Assembly: GCF_000213975.1 (NCBI RefSeq) | Contig: NZ_GL892076.1 | Coordinates: forward strand, 2,265,980-2,329,979 | Source of the DNA: Centipeda periodontii DSM 2778 | GTDB taxonomy: Bacteria > Bacillota > Negativicutes > Selenomonadales > Selenomonadaceae | DNA length: 64,000 bases | Direction of reading: 5' to 3' | Shown: in pieces, positions 38,521 through 47,109 of the stretch | Position numbering within the stretch: the first letter of the stretch is position 1 | How the letters are laid out: the number at the start of each line of letters is the position of its first letter | The notes under the pieces: generated by a model | Seen by the model: the letters and a program-made list of their open reading frames with translations, nothing else | What the model was told of the DNA's origin: nothing | The model's database searches: none | Made by a program: the position numbers and the translations under genes

Positions 38521-38702
38521 ATGAGATTCAAGGAACTTGAACGCATCATCAAGAAGGACGGTTGGTATCTGGACAGCTCCAACGGCTCGCATATGCACTA
38601 CAAGCATAGAGAGAAAAAGGGAAAGTCACGATACCGAATCATCCCGGCGACCTCGACCCGAAAACTGTCAAATCTGTCTTGCGGATGACGGGCTTAAAAT
38701 AA
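38521..38702 (+). pseudogene. hicA: HicA-type mRNA interferase toxin, frameshifted as read
   Basis: The frame from 38521 gives a HicA N-terminus (MRFKELERIIKKDGW) with the catalytic His24 in NGSH, but shifts after KHREKKGK. The correct C-terminus (VTIPNHPGDLDPKTVKSVLRMTGLK when read one base on) ends at 38702. One A missing from the A-run at 38622-38624 explains the 182-base length. Restored, it is a 60-residue dsRBD-fold toxin. Good ribosome-binding site and promoter remain. Either inactivated toxin or base-call error. Confidence 0.8.
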
Positions 38703-38729
38703 AGCCCGTCTCCAAAAGGAGGCTTTTAT

Positions 38730-39149
38730 ATGAACCTCGTATATCCCGCCGTATTTTATCCTTGTGAAGTGAACCCTGGCTTTACCGTCGTTGTCCCCGA
38801 TTTGCCCGGCTGTATCAGCGAAGGGGACAACCTCACCAACGCCATCGCAATGGGCGAGGATGCCGCATCGGGCTGGATTCTTGGCGAACTTGAGGACGGC
38901 AACGAAATCCCGCCCGCAAGCAACATCAAAGACATTCAACCCGACCCCGAAATCGGCGAGGGCTTCGTCTCCCTGCTCTCTCTCGACATGGACGCATACG
39001 CCGCAAAGTACGGCAGCAAGTCCGTCCGCAAAAATCTCACCATCCCCGCATGGCTCAACACCTTCGCCGAAGCAGAACAGCTCAATATCTCCAAAGTCCT
39101 GCAGGACGCGCTTACCGCTCTTTACGAGAAAAAGGCAGCTCTTGCATGA
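38730..39149 (+). CDS. hicB: HicB-type antitoxin
   Basis: A 139-residue HicB: N-terminal partial RNase H-like fold (YPAVFYPCEVNPGFTVVVPDLPGC) and C-terminal DNA-binding segment with VRKNLTIPAWLN. It neutralises HicA and autoregulates the operon. It lies 27 bases after hicA, and AAAGGAGG precedes its ATG. It is intact although its toxin partner is broken as read. Confidence 0.9.
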   Translation: MNLVYPAVFYPCEVNPGFTVVVPDLPGCISEGDNLTNAIAMGEDAASGWILGELEDGNEIPPASNIKDIQPDPEIGEGFVSLLSLDMDAYAAKYGSKSVRKNLTIPAWLNTFAEAEQLNISKVLQDALTALYEKKAALA

Positions 39150-39162
39150 CACATGATCTGCT

Positions 39163-39185
39163 GCCCGCCCGTGTGGCGGGTTTTT
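39163..39185 (+). terminator. Terminator after hicB (locus 1)
   Basis: CCCGCC and GGCGGG pair around CGTGT, followed by T5. A second hairpin, GGACAC/GTGTCC, lies about 50 bases further on. The rest of 39190-39340 shows nothing else. Confidence 0.8.
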
Positions 39186-39342
39186 CATATCGTCCGCACA
39201 TCCGCCTCCTCTACAACAAAAAAGGACACCGCCGCAGCCGTGTCCTCCCCCTCCTATGTTCCCTCTCCTTACTCCACGAGAAAAGTCGCCTCGATTGAGA
39301 CGGCTTCCGCTTGCAAAGCGCAAAGCCCGTTGAAAATTTTAC

Positions 39343-39372
39343 TTGACTTTATTTTAATCTATACCGTATAAT
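39343..39372 (+). promoter_or_regulatory. Promoter for the amino-acid ABC transporter
   Basis: TTGACT (39343-39348), 18 bases, TATAAT (39367-39372), 54 bases before the ATG. Confidence 0.7.
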
Positions 39373-39425
39373 ATCACACGTTAGCACTTTATCTTATTAA
39401 AGCAACGGTAAGGGGAGATACAACA

Positions 39426-40232
39426 ATGAACTGGAAAAACATTTTCGCGGGTGCGGCGGTCATGGCTCTCTCTGCAGCCCTCCTCACAGGCTGCGGCGGA
39501 AATCAGAAAGTGGTCTCGACGGACAATGCAGCAGAAATGGGAAAAATCATCGTCGGACTCGACGACAACTTCCCGCCGATGGGCTTTAAGAATGAGAAGA
39601 ACGAGATTACCGGCTTCGATGTCGACCTCGCGAAGGAGGCAGCGAAACGTCTCGGACGCGAAGTCGAGTTCAAGGCGATCGACTGGTCGAGCAAGGAGGC
39701 GGAGCTCAAGAGCGGACGCGTACAGATCCTCTGGAACGGTCTCGACATCACCGACAAGCGCAAGGAGAACATGCTCTTCTCCAAGCCCTACATGGACAAC
39801 CGTCAGATCATCTTCGTGAAGAAGGGCAATACCGCTGTCACGGATGAGAAGAGCCTTGCGGGCAAGACCGTCGGCACGCAGAGTGCGGGTACTGCCGAAG
39901 AGTACATCGACGCAACCGATTTCTACAAGAACGAGGTCAAGGAGGTCAAGAAGTACCCCGACTACGTCGCGGCATTCATGGATCTCGAGAACGGACGTCT
40001 CGATGCGGTCATTGGCGATGAGATTGTCGGTCGCTACTACATGAGCAAACATCCCGAGGAGCTCGAAGCGCTCGACATTGTGGTCGGTCCCGTGAGCGAG
40101 TTCGGCATCGCGTTCGCGAAGGACAACACCGTCCTACAGGGCGAGGTGCAGAAAGTCATGGATGAGATGAAGGCGGACGGCACGATGGCGAAGGTTTCCA
40201 ATGAGTGGTTCGGCAAGGACATTACGAAATAA
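39426..40232 (+). CDS. Polar amino-acid ABC transporter substrate-binding lipoprotein
   Basis: A 268-residue SBP_bac_3-type binding protein with a lipoprotein signal (LLTGC, Cys23). The IVGLDDNFPPMGF opening and TGFDVDLAKEAAKRLG block are typical of the polar amino-acid (cystine, glutamine, arginine) family, as is WSSKEAELKSGRVQILWNGL. First of a three-gene uptake operon. Exact ligand cannot be read from the sequence. Confidence 0.9.
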   Translation: MNWKNIFAGAAVMALSAALLTGCGGNQKVVSTDNAAEMGKIIVGLDDNFPPMGFKNEKNEITGFDVDLAKEAAKRLGREVEFKAIDWSSKEAELKSGRVQILWNGLDITDKRKENMLFSKPYMDNRQIIFVKKGNTAVTDEKSLAGKTVGTQSAGTAEEYIDATDFYKNEVKEVKKYPDYVAAFMDLENGRLDAVIGDEIVGRYYMSKHPEELEALDIVVGPVSEFGIAFAKDNTVLQGEVQKVMDEMKADGTMAKVSNEWFGKDITK

Positions 40233-40245
40233 ATAAGAGAAAAGA

Positions 40246-40272
40246 GGGCTGCCGATGCGGCAGTCCTTTTTT
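40246..40272 (+). terminator. Intercistronic terminator/attenuator
   Basis: GGGCTGCC pairs with GGCAGTCC around a short loop, followed by T6. It lies between the binding-protein and permease genes, and would make the former more abundant than the membrane components. Confidence 0.75.
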
Positions 40273-40290
40273 CCTGCTAGGATGAAATCA

Positions 40291-40935
40291 ATGGATAAAA
40301 CACTGGATACGATACTGCTCATGCTCGAGGGATCTACCATCACCCTCGAGATTTTCTGTGTCACACTCGCACTCTCCCTCCCGCTCGGACTCTTTGCCGC
40401 GCTCGGGAGGCTTTCGCGTTTTCGGCTGCTCAGCCGTCTACTCGAAATCTACATCTGGATCATGCGTGGCACACCGCTGATGCTCCAACTGCTCTTTGTT
40501 TACTTCGCCCTGCCGATGGTCGGCATCCTGCTGCCCGACATTGCGGCGGCACTCCTCGCCTTCGTCCTCAACTACGCCGCCTACTTCGCGGAGATCTTCC
40601 GCTCCGGCATACAGGCAGTCCCGCGCGGACAGTTCGAGGCGGCACGCGTTCTCGGCATGAGTACCCCACTCACCATGCGGCGCATCGTCCTGCCGCAGGT
40701 GCTACGCATCACCCTGCCCCCCGTCAGCAACGAGACCATCAACCTCGTCAAGGACACCTCCCTCGTCTACATCCTCGCCATGAACGACCTCCTGCGCGTT
40801 GCGCGCACCATCGTTCAGCGCGAGTTCGACATGACTCCCTTCCTCATTGCCGGCATCTTCTACCTCGCGATGACCGCCGTGCTCACCTATGGATTCAAGA
40901 AACTGGAGGCGCACTATGGCAGATACGAAAGCTAA
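40291..40935 (+). CDS. Polar amino-acid ABC transporter permease
   Basis: A HisM/GlnP-type permease of 214 residues with about five membrane segments. The EAA loop is seen in [24 protein letters not shown], and the family stretch [10 protein letters not shown] is present. ATG at 40291 with AGGA eight bases upstream; the frame extends upstream into the terminator hairpin and that start is rejected. Confidence 0.9.
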   Translation: MDKTLDTILLMLEGSTITLEIFCVTLALSLPLGLFAALGRLSRFRLLSRLLEIYIWIMRGTPLMLQLLFVYFALPMVGILLPDIAAALLAFVLNYAAYFAEIFRSGIQAVPRGQFEAARVLGMSTPLTMRRIVLPQVLRITLPPVSNETINLVKDTSLVYILAMNDLLRVARTIVQREFDMTPFLIAGIFYLAMTAVLTYGFKKLEAHYGRYES

Positions 40936-41698
40936 CGAGATCATGCTCTCCATGCGCGACATTCACAAATCCTTTGGCGCGCTTGGCGTCCTGCGCGGCA
41001 TCGACCTCAGCCTCGCGCGCGGTGAGGTGCTCGCCATCATCGGCTCGTCCGGCTCCGGCAAATCCACCCTGCTCCGCTGCATCAACAAACTTGAAACCAT
41101 TGATCGCGGGGAGATTACCATCCGCGGGGAAAAACTCTGTTGGACGAAAGACGGCGAGACCACGGCGACCTATGCGAGTACATCGGACGTACGACGCATC
41201 CTCATGTCCACAGGCATGGTTTTTCAGCAGTTCAACCTCTTTCCCCACATGACCGTCATCGAGAACCTCATCGAGGCGCCCTGCCATGTCAAGGGCATGA
41301 AGAAGGATGAGATTCTCCCCTACGCGCGCGAACTCCTCGCGAAGGTCGGGCTCTCCGATCGCGAGAACTACTACCCGAGCCAGCTCTCCGGCGGACAGCA
41401 GCAGCGCGTTGCCATCGCACGCGCGCTTGCCATGAAGCCCGACATCATGCTCTTTGACGAGCCGACCTCCGCACTCGATCCCGAGCTGACGGGCGAGGTA
41501 CTCCGCACCATGCGCGCCCTCGCCGCCGAGCGCATGACCATGATCGTCGTCACACATGAGATGGCGTTCGCCCGCGAGGCGGCAACCAATGTCATCTTTA
41601 TGGAAAACGGCGTCATCGTCGAGCAGGGCGAGCCGCAGACATTTTTTCGTGCACCGAAAGAGGAGCGGACACGGGAGTTTCTGCGGAATATGCTATGA
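40916..41698 (+). CDS. Polar amino-acid ABC transporter ATP-binding protein
   Basis: A 260-residue ABC ATPase: Walker [11 protein letters not shown]-loop [12 protein letters not shown], signature LSGGQQQR, Walker [13 protein letters not shown] and switch VTHEM. The ATG at 40916 lies inside the permease gene (20-base overlap), with TGGAGG six bases upstream. A short insertion ([20 protein letters not shown]) between Walker A and Q-loop is a mild peculiarity of this branch. Confidence 0.93.
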   Translation: MADTKANEIMLSMRDIHKSFGALGVLRGIDLSLARGEVLAIIGSSGSGKSTLLRCINKLETIDRGEITIRGEKLCWTKDGETTATYASTSDVRRILMSTGMVFQQFNLFPHMTVIENLIEAPCHVKGMKKDEILPYARELLAKVGLSDRENYYPSQLSGGQQQRVAIARALAMKPDIMLFDEPTSALDPELTGEVLRTMRALAAERMTMIVVTHEMAFAREAATNVIFMENGVIVEQGEPQTFFRAPKEERTREFLRNML

Positions 41699-41714
41699 TA
41701 TTTCTCCAATGGTA

Positions 41715-41723
41715 TGGTATAAT
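41715..41723 (+). promoter_or_regulatory. Extended -10 promoter for the three small genes
   Basis: TGGTATAAT (TG-N-TATAAT) at 41715-41723, 45 bases before the DUF2442 gene; no clear -35. Confidence 0.5.
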
Positions 41724-41767
41724 AGAACTATTCAAAATTCCTCCTCTGCAATAAAGGAGCACATATC

Positions 41768-42010
41768 ATGCTACAGCCAAAAGTACTCGATGTACAGCCC
41801 CTTCCTGATTATAAATTGCTGCTGCTCTTTGAGACAGGCGAGAAGAAAGTTTTTGATGTAATGCCGTACATCAAAGGGTCATGGTACGAAAAGCTAAAAG
41901 TTCCCGCTGTTTTTCAAACAGTTCATGTATCAGGTGCTACAGTTACATGGGCAGATGGGCAGGACATTGCCCCACACGAGCTCTATGACAATTCTGTACC
42001 TGCTGTTTGA
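41768..42010 (+). CDS. DUF2442 domain protein
   Basis: An 80-residue protein matching DUF2442 in style: PKVLDVQPLPDYKLLLLFETGEKKVFD, a central helix, and VTWADGQDIAPHELYDNS at the end. The family is often found beside DUF4160 or toxin-antitoxin genes; no such partner is here. AAAGGAG ribosome-binding site. Followed at once by two more very small genes. Confidence 0.75.
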   Translation: MLQPKVLDVQPLPDYKLLLLFETGEKKVFDVMPYIKGSWYEKLKVPAVFQTVHVSGATVTWADGQDIAPHELYDNSVPAV

Positions 42011-42028
42011 TGAAAAAGGAGGAATCTC

Positions 42029-42205
42029 ATGTCCGCACAGATTATAGACCTCAACCGCATCAAGGAGCTTGAGATAGACGAGCTCATCGACATCTTCAAC
42101 GAGATGATCAAGGAAGCGCCCGCACTGGGAATGCCCGAGGTCGCCGCAATGGTACAGGAGGCCAAAAAGGATATTTTGAAGACCGTTATTAAAGGAGAAT
42201 CGTAG
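42029..42205 (+). CDS. 58-residue hypothetical protein
   Basis: A short helical acidic protein (starts MSAQIIDLNRIKELEIDEL) with AAAAAGGAGG upstream of its ATG and 18 bases after the DUF2442 stop. No family recognised. The codon usage and strong ribosome-binding site support a real gene. Confidence 0.6.
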   Translation: MSAQIIDLNRIKELEIDELIDIFNEMIKEAPALGMPEVAAMVQEAKKDILKTVIKGES

Positions 42206-42252
42206 AACATCGTTGTAGATTTGTGATAATACTCCATTTGGAGGAATCCATC

Positions 42253-42435
42253 ATGACTACATGGTCAGAGTTCTTGGAAGAACAGCTAAAAGATCCTGAG
42301 TTTAAGCGGGAGTATGATGCACTCGAGGGTTGGTATCAGGAAGAACTTGCGCAGCAGCGTGCACTGAATCGCGATAATAACGGTTCTGCTTCCCCTGCTT
42401 CAGATCACAATGCGCCACGTATAGCCTACGCCTAA
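42253..42435 (+). CDS. 60-residue protein resembling the N-terminus of an XRE-type antitoxin
   Basis: Begins MTTWSEFLEEQLKDPEFKREYDAL, which is how many HigA/XRE-type antitoxins begin, but no helix-turn-helix follows: the remainder is polar and ends ASDHNAPRIAYA. It may be a truncated antitoxin or a small protein in its own right. GGAGGA lies seven bases before the ATG. Confidence 0.55.
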   Translation: MTTWSEFLEEQLKDPEFKREYDALEGWYQEELAQQRALNRDNNGSASPASDHNAPRIAYA

Positions 42436-42459
42436 GGGAAAACATCTATTGGAATACCA

Positions 42460-42506
42460 AACAGGGCAGATACAGAGGTGATGAGCCTCCGTATCTGCCC
42501 TGTTTT
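42460..42506. terminator. Bidirectional terminator between the small genes and the A+T-rich cassette
   Basis: An approximately 18-pair stem (42460-42478 with 42486-42503) with one mismatch, T4 on the right and A-rich sequence on the left. The DUF6259 gene stop falls in its edge. Confidence 0.88.
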
Positions 42507-44264
42507 ATTCTTCTCCTTGAAGTTTCAAGCAAGTAACTTCTCCCGCATCAATTGAAATCTTTACCTGCTTTATCCCCTCCCCTATGATTTTATCGCTCCA
42601 TACATCATAAACGTCCATCGGCTTTGAAAAGGAAAACACCTTATATTTTCTGCTCTTTGATGCGTTATAAAGTGTCCAAAGCGTTGCTTCTTCATCTATG
42701 AATGAATTAACGCATATTCCTTCTGGATCGTAATATAGCAATGGAATACAATTTTCGGATCTAAATTGTCTGTTCTGTTTCAAAATACGATAAATTTTTC
42801 GCAATAAAAACAAAAATTCTGAGCTAAACCATTTTTCATCATTGACGTTACCAGAAATCCAAATTCCTTGTCCGTTAAAAAATATAAGTTTTAGACTCTG
42901 TATATCGTTTCCGATGGGCTCATCACATCGAATAATGACAAATTGACGAAAGAGAGGAAATGCAAAACGCGTTAAGTTAATAATCCCTTTCCCATAGGTG
43001 AGTGATGCTTGTTGATACATGATGGTGTTATCTACAGGAAAATACTCTGTTAAAACAGAAGTGTTTAATGATCCTAAACTTTTCAGAAACATTCTCTCTC
43101 CATCCAACTGCGTTTCCGCACAATGTTGATGCGCATTGTTATGACATGAGTACTGAATCCCACAGCCATACTCATCAATGTAAACAGCATCGGGATTTAA
43201 CTGTTGAATTGCTAATTTTATCTTGTTATATAGAGCCTGATGCCATTCTTCAACCCTCGGGCAACACGTCCAAAAAGCCGCTCCAACATAAGAATATATT
43301 TTTTCTTGGCATTCATTACTTGCCATATACGCCCTTTCAATCGCCCCAAGCGCGACGATTTGCTGATAAGATAACCTTCAAAATATAATCCTGTTCGTAC
43401 ACCTTTGCTTCTCAAATATTGAAAACCTGCGGCAAGACGCCAGCTGCCGCCAAGATACGCCCATGGCATGTAATCTCCTACACGTCCGCTTTCTGGGGTT
43501 TGCCCCCAATCAAATAACTGAACATAATCAACGCCGCCCAAAGCCTTCTGATCTTCCTGTAGCTTTTCCTCAATGCAATAGTTCCCGGACTTTTTCTCAA
43601 AAATCCCATCATCATAGTTCTCATGTAAAAACCATTGACGAAAAACATATGAATTTTGCAGCCAAATAGGTGACACTGCACCGCTCAAATGACGTTTTTC
43701 CCACAGTTGACGATAAAGGCATAAACTTTCATGCCAATCTCCATCACGAATATCAAGCACTATCTGCAGAACAAGTATATCTTGAGGAGAAATCTCTCCT
43801 TGATAGTATATCTTCGCGTAAATTTCTCCATCGCTCGTTTTGTTGAGATAAAACCTCTTCCGATCTTGTGTTTCATCTAACGAAACAAGGGTTAGCACGC
43901 GTCCTCCTACACCAAAGATACTAAGAAATTGCATAGGAAACCAAGTGCTATATTCAAGGTCATATTCTGCACAATCCGATGAAATAAACGGTTCAAGCGA
44001 TGGAAAACAGTATTTCCAGTTTTCTTGTTTTAACACTTTTAAGGAGGGAAATGTCACCGTAAAGTTTTGCTTTCTCTTTGTAGTGTTTTCCTTCCTTAAC
44101 TCAAGTAATACTGCAGTATCAGAAAAACGGTGAACACGCACTTCCCCTCCATGTTCAACGAGTTGGCAAAATCGACTAATTTCTCCTATGCATTTATCAT
44201 TGAGGACAATCAATTGTTCATCTTGAAAAGCCATAAAGAATGATTTATTTTCTATCTTTTTCAT
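42505..44264 (-). pseudogene. DUF6259 glycosidase-like protein, frameshifted as read
   Basis: Two overlapping frames together make one protein of about 586 residues. The upstream frame (44264 to about 43305) has a beta-rich N-terminal part and the start of a TIM-barrel-like domain (VDYVQLFDWGQTPESG, SKGVRTGLYFEGYLIS). The downstream frame (to 42505) continues with FWTCCPRVEEWHQAL and NPDAVYIDEYGCG, the barrel acid motif of DUF6259. Adding one A to the coding-strand A6 run at 43299-43304 joins them. Likely acts on glycans, substrate unknown. Last gene of the A+T-rich cassette; start overlaps the 85-aa gene stop. Confidence 0.7.
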
Positions 44265-44518
44265 TTTTCTAGATGGCTTTCACGAACTAATACGATGTTC
44301 TTATAAGCATCACGCGTACGTTTTCCCATTTGATACTTAGCATTTGTTTCTTCAATGAATTGCATATATGAAGGAAATTTTCTTGGGTCTACATACGTCA
44401 AAAAATAAACAAATCGTGCCCATTTTACACGAATATGCCATGGCATCCAGCATAGAGAAAACATGCTAATGATTATTCCAAAAACTCGTATTCCAAAAAA
44501 TTTGATTGCTTTTTTCAC
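44261..44518 (-). CDS. 85-residue protein of unknown function in the glycan cassette
   Basis: Starts MKKAIKFFGIRVFGIIISM: a hydrophobic N-terminal half (one or two membrane-associated segments to about residue 45) and a basic hydrophilic C-terminal half. Lies four bases after the glycosyltransferase stop, and its stop overlaps the DUF6259 start (ATGA). No family recognised. Tight packing suggests a product that works with its neighbours. Confidence 0.7.
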   Translation of the reverse strand: MKKAIKFFGIRVFGIIISMFSLCWMPWHIRVKWARFVYFLTYVDPRKFPSYMQFIEETNAKYQMGKRTRDAYKNIVLVRESHLEK

Positions 44519-44522
44519 GGTT

Positions 44523-45497
44523 TTATACCTCCAATAGCTGTCGCACAGCTTTCATCGCATCTCTATTATTTTCTTCTCTAATTCTTTTAGCTGTTTCAAC
44601 TGCCTGCACGGATGCATTCTCATAAACTTCATCGTTATCTACAAGTTCGAGAATGGCGCTTGCTATTTTTTCTGCATCATTAAAGTCTACTATCTTGGTA
44701 GCAAATGGGACAGTTGTCGAAGAAACAGTCGGTGTTCCATGTATCATATGCTCATAAATAATGTACGAGAATGTTTCTGAGTACGATACTTGGAGACCGA
44801 TATCCATTTGTTCTAAAATTTGATGCATCTCAGAGTTACTGCATTGTGGATGAAGAACAAACGGAAAATTCATATTGCTCAACAAGGAAAGTGTATTATG
44901 GTATACTGAGTTCATTTTAGATTCTAACAAATGAAGTTCAATGGGTAAATACTTATACAGAATACTACATGCAGTAATCTGCGTCATTATATTCTTAAAT
45001 GGACGATATGCACAAAACAACGCTATGCGGATAAAATCATGATTTCGTTTTCTCTTTCTCGGCTTTATTATGGAATTGTATGTATTGGGGAGATAGATCA
45101 CATTGGCTTTCGCATACGAAAGAAAGCCCACCACCTCATAACAGCAGGGATTTGCAAGAAAGAATCGAGGATGCGATATTTGTAAATATTCCTGAACATT
45201 GTCAAATGCCTCTTCTTCTACCTGCAAAAACGAAATTGTAGAATGAATAACGAGGCATACTGTACATCCTATTTCCAATAGTTGCTCTATACAGCCACGC
45301 CTGAAAGTCGGAGCTTGGAGTAAAACAACATCAACAGGGTTGCATTTTACATATGAAAGTAAATCCTCATCATTTTGATAACCATACGAATGACACAAGA
45401 TGCCTTCTGAATGTATGAGGTTCTCCAAATGATAATTTGATACCTTCACCCCCGTATCAAATCCAAAATCCCGATACAGCATTAATATTTTTTTCAT
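44523..45497 (-). CDS. GT4-type glycosyltransferase
   Basis: A 324-residue protein with two Rossmann-like halves and a C-terminal GT-B pattern: IALFCAYRPFKNIMTQI, LLESKMNSVYHNTL, QMDIGLQVSYSETFSYIIYEHMIHGTPTVSS, where the Glu of YSETFSYIIYE corresponds to the EX7E sugar-nucleotide site. It begins MKKILMLYRDFGFDTG. Sequence diverges considerably from common GT4 enzymes, so donor and acceptor are unknown. ATG at 45497 overlaps the PP-loop gene stop by four bases. Confidence 0.78.
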   Translation of the reverse strand: MKKILMLYRDFGFDTGVKVSNYHLENLIHSEGILCHSYGYQNDEDLLSYVKCNPVDVVLLQAPTFRRGCIEQLLEIGCTVCLVIHSTISFLQVEEEAFDNVQEYLQISHPRFFLANPCCYEVVGFLSYAKANVIYLPNTYNSIIKPRKRKRNHDFIRIALFCAYRPFKNIMTQITACSILYKYLPIELHLLESKMNSVYHNTLSLLSNMNFPFVLHPQCSNSEMHQILEQMDIGLQVSYSETFSYIIYEHMIHGTPTVSSTTVPFATKIVDFNDAEKIASAILELVDNDEVYENASVQAVETAKRIREENNRDAMKAVRQLLEV

Positions 45498-46243
45498 AGT
45501 TTTTCTCTCAATGCACGATCTATATACTCTCGTATGAATGGCAATTTTTTCGCAATCCATTTTTTTGATACCTCAATGTAGGCTTGCTTTCCTTTCAGAG
45601 GTAAATAATAACACCGCAAATACAAATTATGGAATTGTCCTCCGCCAATACACCTTGGCTGTTCTTCATAAAAAGGGTTGTCCAAGGCATTTTTCTCATT
45701 ATATTCTTCTAAAAGAACTTCCGATGATGTTTTCTGATGCAAGAGAGGTGTGTGATAGGAAATTCCGTATTCTTTGTAAAGCTGACGAACCATATCAACA
45801 GCCCATTCCTGCTGAAACAGATCAAAGCCGGTAAGCTCATTTACACCATCCGCTGAGTTACCAACTCCATTGATCTTGCAAAATATAATCGTGTTTGCGT
45901 GATGAGATAATCTACATGATGGACAAAATGTTGCCGCATTATATGTTTTGAATTGGATAAGATCATGGAAATAATTTTTTTGTACCAGATCTCTAAGTAA
46001 TTGGTTCGTATCCAGCAGGTGGTGGTTTATCCTCGCTTTTTTCCTAAAGTACTCTTCCAGCTTCTCTACGTTTTTGTAAACTTTATCTATATCTGTCATC
46101 AAGTCCGTCTGAAATGTCAATAAATGCAACGTCTTCATCTGATATTTCTCTATCAAATGAATTGCTGTCAATGTAGAATCGCGCCCGCCCGTAAACTGCA
46201 AAGAGCAGCTGTTTTCTTCATTCATGCTAGAATATTGTTCCAT
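45494..46243 (-). CDS. PP-loop (N-type) ATP pyrophosphatase-like protein
   Basis: A 249-residue protein with the PP-loop FTGGRDST at 17-24 (compare SGGxDS), a CPSC pair at 107-110, and a C-terminal CIGGGQFHNLYLRCYY segment. PP-loop enzymes adenylate a substrate (as in QueC, TilS and sugar amidotransferases) before attack by N or S. With a glycosyltransferase downstream, activation of a sugar or glycan precursor is possible, but this is inference. ATG at 46243 with AAAGGGA eight bases upstream. First gene of the cassette. Confidence 0.75.
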   Translation of the reverse strand: MEQYSSMNEENSCSLQFTGGRDSTLTAIHLIEKYQMKTLHLLTFQTDLMTDIDKVYKNVEKLEEYFRKKARINHHLLDTNQLLRDLVQKNYFHDLIQFKTYNAATFCPSCRLSHHANTIIFCKINGVGNSADGVNELTGFDLFQQEWAVDMVRQLYKEYGISYHTPLLHQKTSSEVLLEEYNEKNALDNPFYEEQPRCIGGGQFHNLYLRCYYLPLKGKQAYIEVSKKWIAKKLPFIREYIDRALREKL

Positions 46244-46308
46244 AGAATTTATCCCTTTCTCTCGCGCGTACATCGTACGCACTTATCCACAGATTCTCTC
46301 TGTCTTTT

Positions 46309-46337
46309 ATGTTAGCACTTTTCACCCCCCCCGTAAA
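46309..46337 (-). promoter_or_regulatory. Candidate cassette promoter with a G8 run in the spacer
   Basis: Minus strand TTTACG (46332-46337), 17 bases, TAACAT (46309-46314). The spacer begins with seven of eight consecutive G (C8 at 46325-46332 on the plus strand). Changes in run length would alter the -35/-10 spacing. Confidence 0.45.
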
Positions 46338-46351
46338 GACGTTGGCGATAC

Positions 46352-46380
46352 AAAAAAAGAGCAGAGATAGTCTGCTCTTT
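46352..46380 (-). terminator. Terminator of the ula operon
   Basis: AAAGAGCAGA pairs with TCTGCTCTTT around a short loop, followed on the minus strand by a T7 run. It separates ulaF from the A+T-rich cassette. Confidence 0.88.
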
Positions 46381-46398
46381 GGATGATTCGTATGTGTA

Positions 46399-47097
46399 TT
46401 ACTTCTTCTGCCCGTAGTAGGCGTTTGCGCCGTGCTTGCGGAGGAAATGTTTGTCGAGGAGTGTCTGCTGCATTGCCTGCACGCCCGGCATGAGCATCTC
46501 GGTGTGGAACGCCATCATGGCGACCTCCTCAAGAACGATGGCGTTGTGCACGGCATCAAAGGGATCTTTGCCCCAACAGAACGGGCCGTGATTCTTGACG
46601 AGGACGGCGGGGACGTGGTCGGGGTTCAGATGTGCCTTTTCAAAGCGCTCGACAGCGACCACTCCCGTGTTGTACTCGTAGCCACTCTTGATCTCCTCCT
46701 CGGTCATATCACGTGTGCACGGAATCTCGCCGTAGTAGTAGTCGGCGTGCGTTGTCCCGTAGGCATGCACACCACACCCCGCCTGTGCAAACAGGGTTGC
46801 CCAGCGCGAATGCGTGTGCACGACGCCGCCGATGTTCGGGAATTTCTGATAGAAAATGCGATGCGTCTCGGTGTCCGAGGACGGATTCAGATCTCCCTCA
46901 ACGCGCTTGCCGTCGAGATCGACGACGACCATATCCGACGGCTTCATTTCATCGTACTCCACACCCGACGGCTTAATGACGAAAAGCCCCTTTTCGCGGT
47001 CGATGCCCGACACGTTCCCCCATGTAAACGTCACGAGATGGTGTTTCGGCAGAAGCATATTCGCCTGATAGACCTGCTCCTTAAGTTGTTCCAGCAT
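46399..47097 (-). CDS. ulaF: L-ribulose-5-phosphate 4-epimerase (UlaF/AraD family)
   Basis: A 232-residue class II aldolase-fold epimerase. Zinc ligands are in HTHSRWA and the later [10 protein letters not shown]; the N-terminal TWGNVSGID and [11 protein letters not shown] blocks are diagnostic. It converts L-ribulose-5-phosphate to D-xylulose-5-phosphate. Its place after ulaE and the ula PTS genes makes UlaF more likely than an arabinose enzyme. Confidence 0.88.
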   Translation of the reverse strand: MLEQLKEQVYQANMLLPKHHLVTFTWGNVSGIDREKGLFVIKPSGVEYDEMKPSDMVVVDLDGKRVEGDLNPSSDTETHRIFYQKFPNIGGVVHTHSRWATLFAQAGCGVHAYGTTHADYYYGEIPCTRDMTEEEIKSGYEYNTGVVAVERFEKAHLNPDHVPAVLVKNHGPFCWGKDPFDAVHNAIVLEEVAMMAFHTEMLMPGVQAMQQTLLDKHFLRKHGANAYYGQKK

Positions 47098-47109
47098 ACT
47101 GTTCCCTCC

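Noticed and set aside
38694-39323. 209-codon minus-strand frame opposite hicB
   Set aside because: Antisense shadow; hicB is a recognisable family.
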